Assembly: GCA_038501785.1 (NCBI GenBank)
Contig: JBAMJR010000013.1
Span: forward strand, 858,501-922,500
Source: Myoxocephalus aenaeus
Taxonomy: Eukaryota > Chordata > Actinopteri > Perciformes > Cottidae
Length of the DNA stretch: 64,000 nucleotides
Reading direction: 5' to 3'
Positions 59,536 through 64,000 of the stretch are shown in pieces. The notes beneath the pieces were generated by a model that saw only the letters and a list, made by a program, of their open reading frames with translations, searched no databases and was not told the DNA's origin. How positions within the stretch are numbered: position 1 is the first letter of the stretch; each line of letters starts with the position of its first letter. The position numbers and the translations under genes are program-made.

Positions 59536-60677
59536 GTACCAACCGGAGCTTAGTTTATCATCGACGTAGAGAACATGGGTCACACTCGTTCTTCACAGTT
59601 CATCTGGATTTCTACGCCCTCCGGTGCTTCGGACTATAATAGAGTATAAACGTCTCCGTACATCTGCGGAGGCTCGACTATAAAGAAAGCTCTCGACTTC
59701 CTATTGAGCGCTTGTGACCTGTGCTTTGAATCTGTTTTTCTCCCCCCCAATTGTTCCTGCAGGGGCATTTGAATGTGAAACTGCAGCTCGCTGCCACCTT
59801 CTGCATCTCGAATCTGATCTGGAATGAGGAGGACGGTAAGAGACACGCCGCACCGTAAAGAGGGTTCAGAGGGATGTGAGGAAAGCTGACGTTTTTTGTG
59901 TCTTCTTCTGGTGTAAATGTTTTTTTTTTTTTTTGTGTTGCAAGTTCTGCTTCTGCTTTTAGTGCAGTGTTTCGCCGAGTGGCGCCGCACTCGCCGAAGC
60001 CTCCTTAGCTGCGATGCTGATGTCGCTCACTAACGTTTCAGAGATTCAGAACTAACCTGGTTGCTGCATGCTGATGTTTTCACCTGTCTGGTCTCGGTTG
60101 TGAAGGCCAATGTGTTTTTTTTTTTTTATTATTGTACAGTTCTGGAGATTTCAGAAACACAAGTAATTCGTTTTTCGTCCCATCTTTCAGTTCAAGCAGT
60201 GGTCAACAGCGATTGTGCCCACAAAGGTCAGCACAGCTCAGGTCAAAGTTACACAAATTTCCACTTCTTTTTCCGACAAAAGTGAAGTCTGTTTTTCTAC
60301 AAAACACTCAGATGATGGTGCACTGAATTGCTTAAAGAAATAACAAAAGCCATTAATTCCTTTTTATTTTTTTATTTTGTTTTTGGAAAAGGAGTTTTTA
60401 GATGTCGCCTCTTAATTGATCCTCTCCCGGCTTCGTCGTGTGTTCTCAGGTTCTCAGGAGCGCCAGGACAAGCTGAGGGAGATGGGCTTTGTGGACATCC
60501 TGCACAAACTCACCCAGGCCTCCGACCCCAACCTCTGCGACAGGTGGGGCCAGGACGGAGAATCATGAAACTCGCATTCTCAACGGACACCAGCTCAGCA
60601 GGTTGGACTGATGACTCTCTGTCTCTCTCTCTCTCTGTCTCAGGGCGAAGACGGCGATGCAGCAGTACCTAGCGTGA
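51294..60677 (+). CDS. armc8: Armadillo repeat-containing protein 8, CTLH ubiquitin ligase subunit
   Basis: Scaffold subunit of the CTLH (GID) E3 ligase, orthologous to yeast Gid5. Twenty-two exons join in phase: 51294-51338, 52966-53042, 54223-54294, 54504-54646, 54763-54860, 55007-55099, 55224-55304, 55439-55514, 55605-55695, 55793-55853, 55942-56142, 56639-56734, 56825-56907, 57314-57395, 57511-57597, 57680-57772, 58062-58211, 58972-59067, 59295-59390, 59763-59835, 60450-60543 and 60644-60677. The total is 2022 bp and 673 aa, exactly the human length. The sequence is armadillo repeats throughout, with near-identity to human in [34 protein letters not shown] and [15 protein letters not shown], and the end MQQYLA. 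The start MACLLEAP matches the family. Oddities: intron 16 ends in a pure TG tract, and intron 17 holds a LINE tail. It is divergent from dbr1, as in human. Confidence 0.98.
56265..56480. repeat. Possible dispersed repeat in armc8 intron 11
   Basis: GCTAATGTCAGCATGCTAAC followed by ATGCTCACAATGACAATGCT is of the GCTAACATGCTAA type found many times in teleost genomes. Only one copy is seen in the window; boundaries are approximate. Confidence 0.4.
57993..58058. repeat. (TG)n tract forming the end of armc8 intron 16
   Basis: TG/CG dinucleotides run up to the acceptor TAG at 58,059-58,061. The last pyrimidine-rich stretch (CCATTTTCC) is about 70 bp upstream, and there is no AG between it and the used site. 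Confidence 0.95.
58625..58945 (+). mobile_element. 5'-truncated LINE (L2-like) 3' end in armc8 intron 17
   Basis: From about 58,627 a frame reads [20 protein letters not shown] and LKTHLF before a stop, the typical C-terminus of fish L2/Rex-type reverse transcriptase ORFs. The 3' UTR ends with AAAGCGCTATATAAGTTGAA and an ATT repeat (58,914-58,942), the usual tail. The preceding 58,365-58,620, with repeated CATAGTATGTC-like phrases, may be another worn element. Confidence 0.8.
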
Positions 60678-61762
60678 CCACCGAGGGGAGGGATTCCAGC
60701 CTAACTAAGAATCGCCGGGAGGACGCCTGCCATCGGCTCTTTTGTTTCTTGTGTGGTTTTAAACCTGGAGGCTGGTTTTGTTGCACAAAGACGCCTACTT
60801 CTGGACCTGTGGCTGGCCTCCTCTCACCCCTCCCCCACCCACCCACCTTCTAATAACACCTCAACAGTCGAGCTCACTCAGCCCCTGATCATGGAGACTC
60901 TGAGACCGTGGTTGTTGGGAAATCAACGGTTAGGAGGGGGTTCTCGTGTTTTTTTTTTTTTTTGTTTTCCATCAATGAAGTGATTTTTAAAATCCTTTTT
61001 TTCTCCTTTTGGGACTTTGTGATTTGCAAATTTTCTTTTTTTATTGGAGTGCGGCAGCCTGAAACCAGCAGCACCTCGGTGCGTCTGGACTCCCGATTCA
61101 GTGGAGATTCTGGTCTCAGAGAAGCGGACTACGAGGTTTCGACACACGAGCTTTGGGGGCGGTTGGACTGCGAAGCGTCCCGGTTCTATTTTATTTTTTA
61201 ATTAATATTACTACTACTAATGTTTCCTTTTTTAAGGCGTCGCAAAGCAAGGACACATTTGGAAAAAACAGACTGCCTATTTTGAAATTGTGGGTGTTTT
61301 TTTTTTTTTTTTTTTTTTTTGTGTGGATACATCCTCGTAAATATATAAATATATATAAATATAAACATAAAATATATATTTTTGGATTTTTATTTTCCCT
61401 TGACCCTCTGTTTGTTTTCATTCTTTCTGAACCATGATGCTCGGCACAGTAGAGCCCACTGCAGCGTGCTTTAAGGATGCAACATGGTCTCTCCAGGTGA
61501 ATAAGGAAAAGAAATGTATTTCCCCTGATTTTTATTTGTTTCTTCTCTCCTCCTCCTCTCAGTCGTGGCTCTGCGTGCACTGTCGCCTGTCACTTCTGTC
61601 CGACATCCTTATAATCCCAATGGGAAATGTAGTTCCAGAGTGCTAACTCTGACCCGCCCGGTTACTAATTAACAGGCATGAGTACACACAACACCAGAGA
61701 TAAGAGGATGCATGTATCCTCGCATCTCGACTGAATATAAGACTCCATGTCTGTCTACTGTT

Positions 61763-61804
<42 letters not shown>

Positions 61805-63085
61805 GTGTGTGTGTGTGAGAAAAGGATAAAGAAAAAGCTCCTGGGTTTCTTGAGAAGCGAGCGAGGACAGAGTAGACGTGGGGAGTAAAGGAAGGACTCT
61901 TTGAGGCTGGCCCCTGGAGGGTGAGGCGCTGAGTTCGTCCACAGCAGCAGAATCCAGCGCTACGTTCCTCCGCCTCCATCGTATACGTTCCTCTCTCATC
62001 CGGATGCTTCCAGAGTGTTGTTTCCTGACATTTCAAACTCCTGCTGACACTCTGATAGAATGAATGTTACCATGAAAATATATGCAGACCTGAAGAAGGA
62101 TTTCTTCTGTGTTGCGTCTTATTTCTCCCTCAGAGGGTACTCTGTCTGTGTGTGTGTGTGTGTGTGTGAGTGAGTGAGAGTGTGAGAGAGTGAGAGAGCC
62201 ACACCCACAACAATGATTATTTCTCTCATCCACATTGTTCAAAGAGAACGTTCAGAGATCCAGTAGTTTTTAGGTGTTTTATGATGTATTTTCCCCCACT
62301 TTCAAGAGTCAGAAACTAAAAAAAAAACAATTTTTTAATGTATTCAGTGTGTGAAGTTATTTCAAACAGCAATATCAAGCGATCTTGGCTCAATCGTTGA
62401 GTGTCTATGGGGGCAAACAATATAATTATGATCTAATAGGCATTCAGGAGCTGAGCAAAACTAAGGCAAGGAGCCTTTGTCCCAGCTGTTTACCAGTTTC
62501 AGAGCTTTTTGAAACCCCTGGTCTTACCCCCCCCCACACACACACACACACACGTTGTGTTTGTTCTGCAGCTCGTAGTTATCTGGCCCCAGTTCATCTG
62601 AAAATAAATAAAATAAATGGCCAGCGATGTTGGAAAAACAAACAAAAAGAAAACTAACCTCTGTGCTGCAGACATTTCCAATGTTTGTTCTAACAATCTA
62701 GAGACAAATATTTGCAGTTTGCTGAAGGACAGCACTTTGTTTCTTAATCCAAACAAAGACTATAGCTGGAAATAATGCCTCTATTTAATTTATACAATGT
62801 CAACTAACACTTTTAAATTATACTATCCATTATATTTAATCTTTTATAATTAATGCATTCATGTTTTCCTTGCGTTTTACAAAAAGGCAAAAGGATGTGT
62901 AATTTTCTGCTTTTTCTTGCAGTAATATTGTTAGAAGTCTCTATCGGTTCTATAAATATCAGCAGTAATTTTTTTTTCTTTAAAGGACTTTCATGGTCGC
63001 TTTTTTCAGAAAAGCGACGCTCCTCTCCGGTGTGATTCATGAGGCCCAAACTGAGGCGTGTGGTTCCAGAGAGTAACGCAGGACT
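60678..63085 (+). other. armc8 3' UTR and intergenic sequence
   Basis: No coding exon recognised. The first several hundred bases with T-runs near 60,948 and 61,297 are probably 3' UTR, but there is no clear AATAAA before 62,603-62,616, so the end of armc8 is undetermined. (GT)n tracts lie at about 61,765-61,818 and 62,145-62,168, and (CA)n at about 62,534-62,552. Confidence 0.5.
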
Positions 63086-63103
63086 CTTACAAAACAACAC
63101 TTC

Positions 63104-63109
63104 TTTATT
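63104..63109 (-). terminator. Polyadenylation signal of a leftward gene lying beyond the window
   Basis: AATAAA on the minus strand, followed in that direction by a GT-rich stretch (TGTTGTTTTGT) about 15-25 bases on, the expected downstream element. The 63,110-64,000 sequence has no recognisable exon and could be its 3' UTR. The gene cannot be named from this. Confidence 0.35.
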
Positions 63110-63313
63110 GTTGTACAGTATGTAATCCTGGTAAGAGTTTTTTTTTTATGTAACAGCAGTCTTTAATAAAACATCTGAAACCCAACAGCCTCCTACAGGG
63201 CGGGCAGTTTGTCCCCTCCGCCCTCCACAGCTCAAAAGCAGGCACATTCCTCATGCAAAAAAAGCTGCGACATGCATTTAAAACCCTTTTGTGTAACCAA
63301 GACCCCCCCCCCC

Positions 63314-63314
63314 C

Positions 63315-63350
<36 letters not shown>
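63314..63350. repeat. C-run followed by (CA)n microsatellite
   Basis: About 14 C residues (63,303-63,317) pass directly into a CA tract of about 33 bp. Confidence 0.9.
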
Positions 63351-63353
<3 letters not shown>

Positions 63354-63520
63354 GATCCCGACATCACTGGAGTTCTTTGTGGTCCGGTGTGTTAAAGTCC
63401 AGGTCCCCGGCTCCCGTTACAGAAAATAGAAACCAGAAATCTGACAGGTGTCATGTGGCGCACAAAGCACCTCCGCAAGAAAAAAAAACATGGAGAGAAG
63501 TCCTGAGACCTCTGTAGCGA

Positions 63521-63540
63521 TGCATCCTGGGTATTGTAGT
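63521..63540 (-). promoter_or_regulatory. ZNF143/Staf-like motif
   Basis: The minus strand reads ACTACAATACCCAGGATGCA, one to two changes from the known ZNF143-bound SBS element ACTACAATTCCCAGCATGC. Such motifs are common in vertebrate promoters but also occur by spread of repeats, so function here is uncertain. Confidence 0.4.
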
Positions 63541-63618
63541 TTCAGGGTTAGGCTGTTGTGTCGTACCAGCATTAAGCGGTTGGAGATGATGCAAAATGTG
63601 TGCGTGTCCGAGATATGC

Positions 63619-63623
<5 letters not shown>

Positions 63624-63668
<45 letters not shown>
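63624..63668. repeat. (GT)n microsatellite
   Basis: About 45 bp of perfect GT dinucleotides. Confidence 0.9.
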
Positions 63669-63670
<2 letters not shown>

Positions 63671-64000
63671 ACATAAGAATTGGGAAGGTGACACTCTTCG
63701 GTGAAGACGGTTTAAACTTCCTCCCCTGCCTGTTCCCGTTACGTCTCGCAGACACACACTATATAACTCACCGCTGTCGTCAACAAACAGAAAAATAAAA
63801 TAATTCACAGCCTGAATAAATAAATAAATTACATTTTAGGTGTCAAGCTGCACGTGTCCTCTGTAGGTGACGCCGATGGCTTTCAATGTAAATTTTGATC
63901 CAAATGCCGCCTGTGATTAACAGGTGAAGGACTGTAGGGAACTCTGTGTGGAGAAGGCACGAATGGCTGGATGGCTAAAGCTCAGGAGTGATGCGGCATG

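Overview
This is nuclear DNA from a ray-finned fish, most likely a percomorph teleost. The evidence is vertebrate genes with short GT-AG introns, very dense (CA)n/(GT)n microsatellites, interspersed repeats that I know from fish genomes, and protein sequences close to vertebrate orthologues but with teleost-like differences. There is no bacterial, viral or CRISPR content. All identifications come from reading translations and splice sites by eye; no database search was run.

Layout. Positions 1-22,300 are a gene-poor interval. It opens with a CpG-rich, promoter-like block whose only clear splice donor points left, out of the window. After that it holds microsatellites, a composite satellite (7.5-8.5 kb), a degenerate tRNA-derived SINE, two copies of a non-autonomous element with CAGTGGTGGAA ends, and two quieter stretches that may be conserved enhancers. 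From 22.3 kb on the window is gene-dense: dnajb11 (-), tbccd1 (+), crygs (+), an lcmt2/tyw4 gene that is broken as it stands (-), a rab5-family gene (+), dbr1 (-) and armc8 (+). The last 3.3 kb holds armc8 3' sequence and probably the 3' end of a leftward gene that lies mostly outside.

Complete reading frames could be joined exon by exon for six genes: dnajb11 (10 coding exons, 360 aa), tbccd1 (8, 597 aa), crygs (3, 174 aa), rab5-like (5, 216 aa), dbr1 (8, 575 aa) and armc8 (22, 673 aa). In each, every exon phase agrees and the length fits the family. Three gene pairs are arranged head to head (dnajb11/tbccd1, lcmt2/rab5, dbr1/armc8). Two of the shared promoters carry NRF1-type palindromes next to ETS-type sites, as expected for housekeeping genes. 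crygs instead has a TATA box, as expected for a lens gene.

Functionally this is a conserved neighbourhood, not a pathway: ER folding (dnajb11), centrosome/Golgi positioning (tbccd1), lens structure (crygs), tRNA wybutosine synthesis (lcmt2), early endosome traffic (rab5), intron lariat turnover (dbr1) and the CTLH ubiquitin ligase (armc8). The trios and pairs DNAJB11-TBCCD1-CRYGS and DBR1-ARMC8 are also neighbours in human (3q27 and 3q22). I see no undescribed system. The most interesting anomaly is lcmt2: about half of its coding sequence, including the SAM-binding exon, is missing, one surviving exon is frameshifted, and a GC-rich minisatellite lies where Kelch exons should be.
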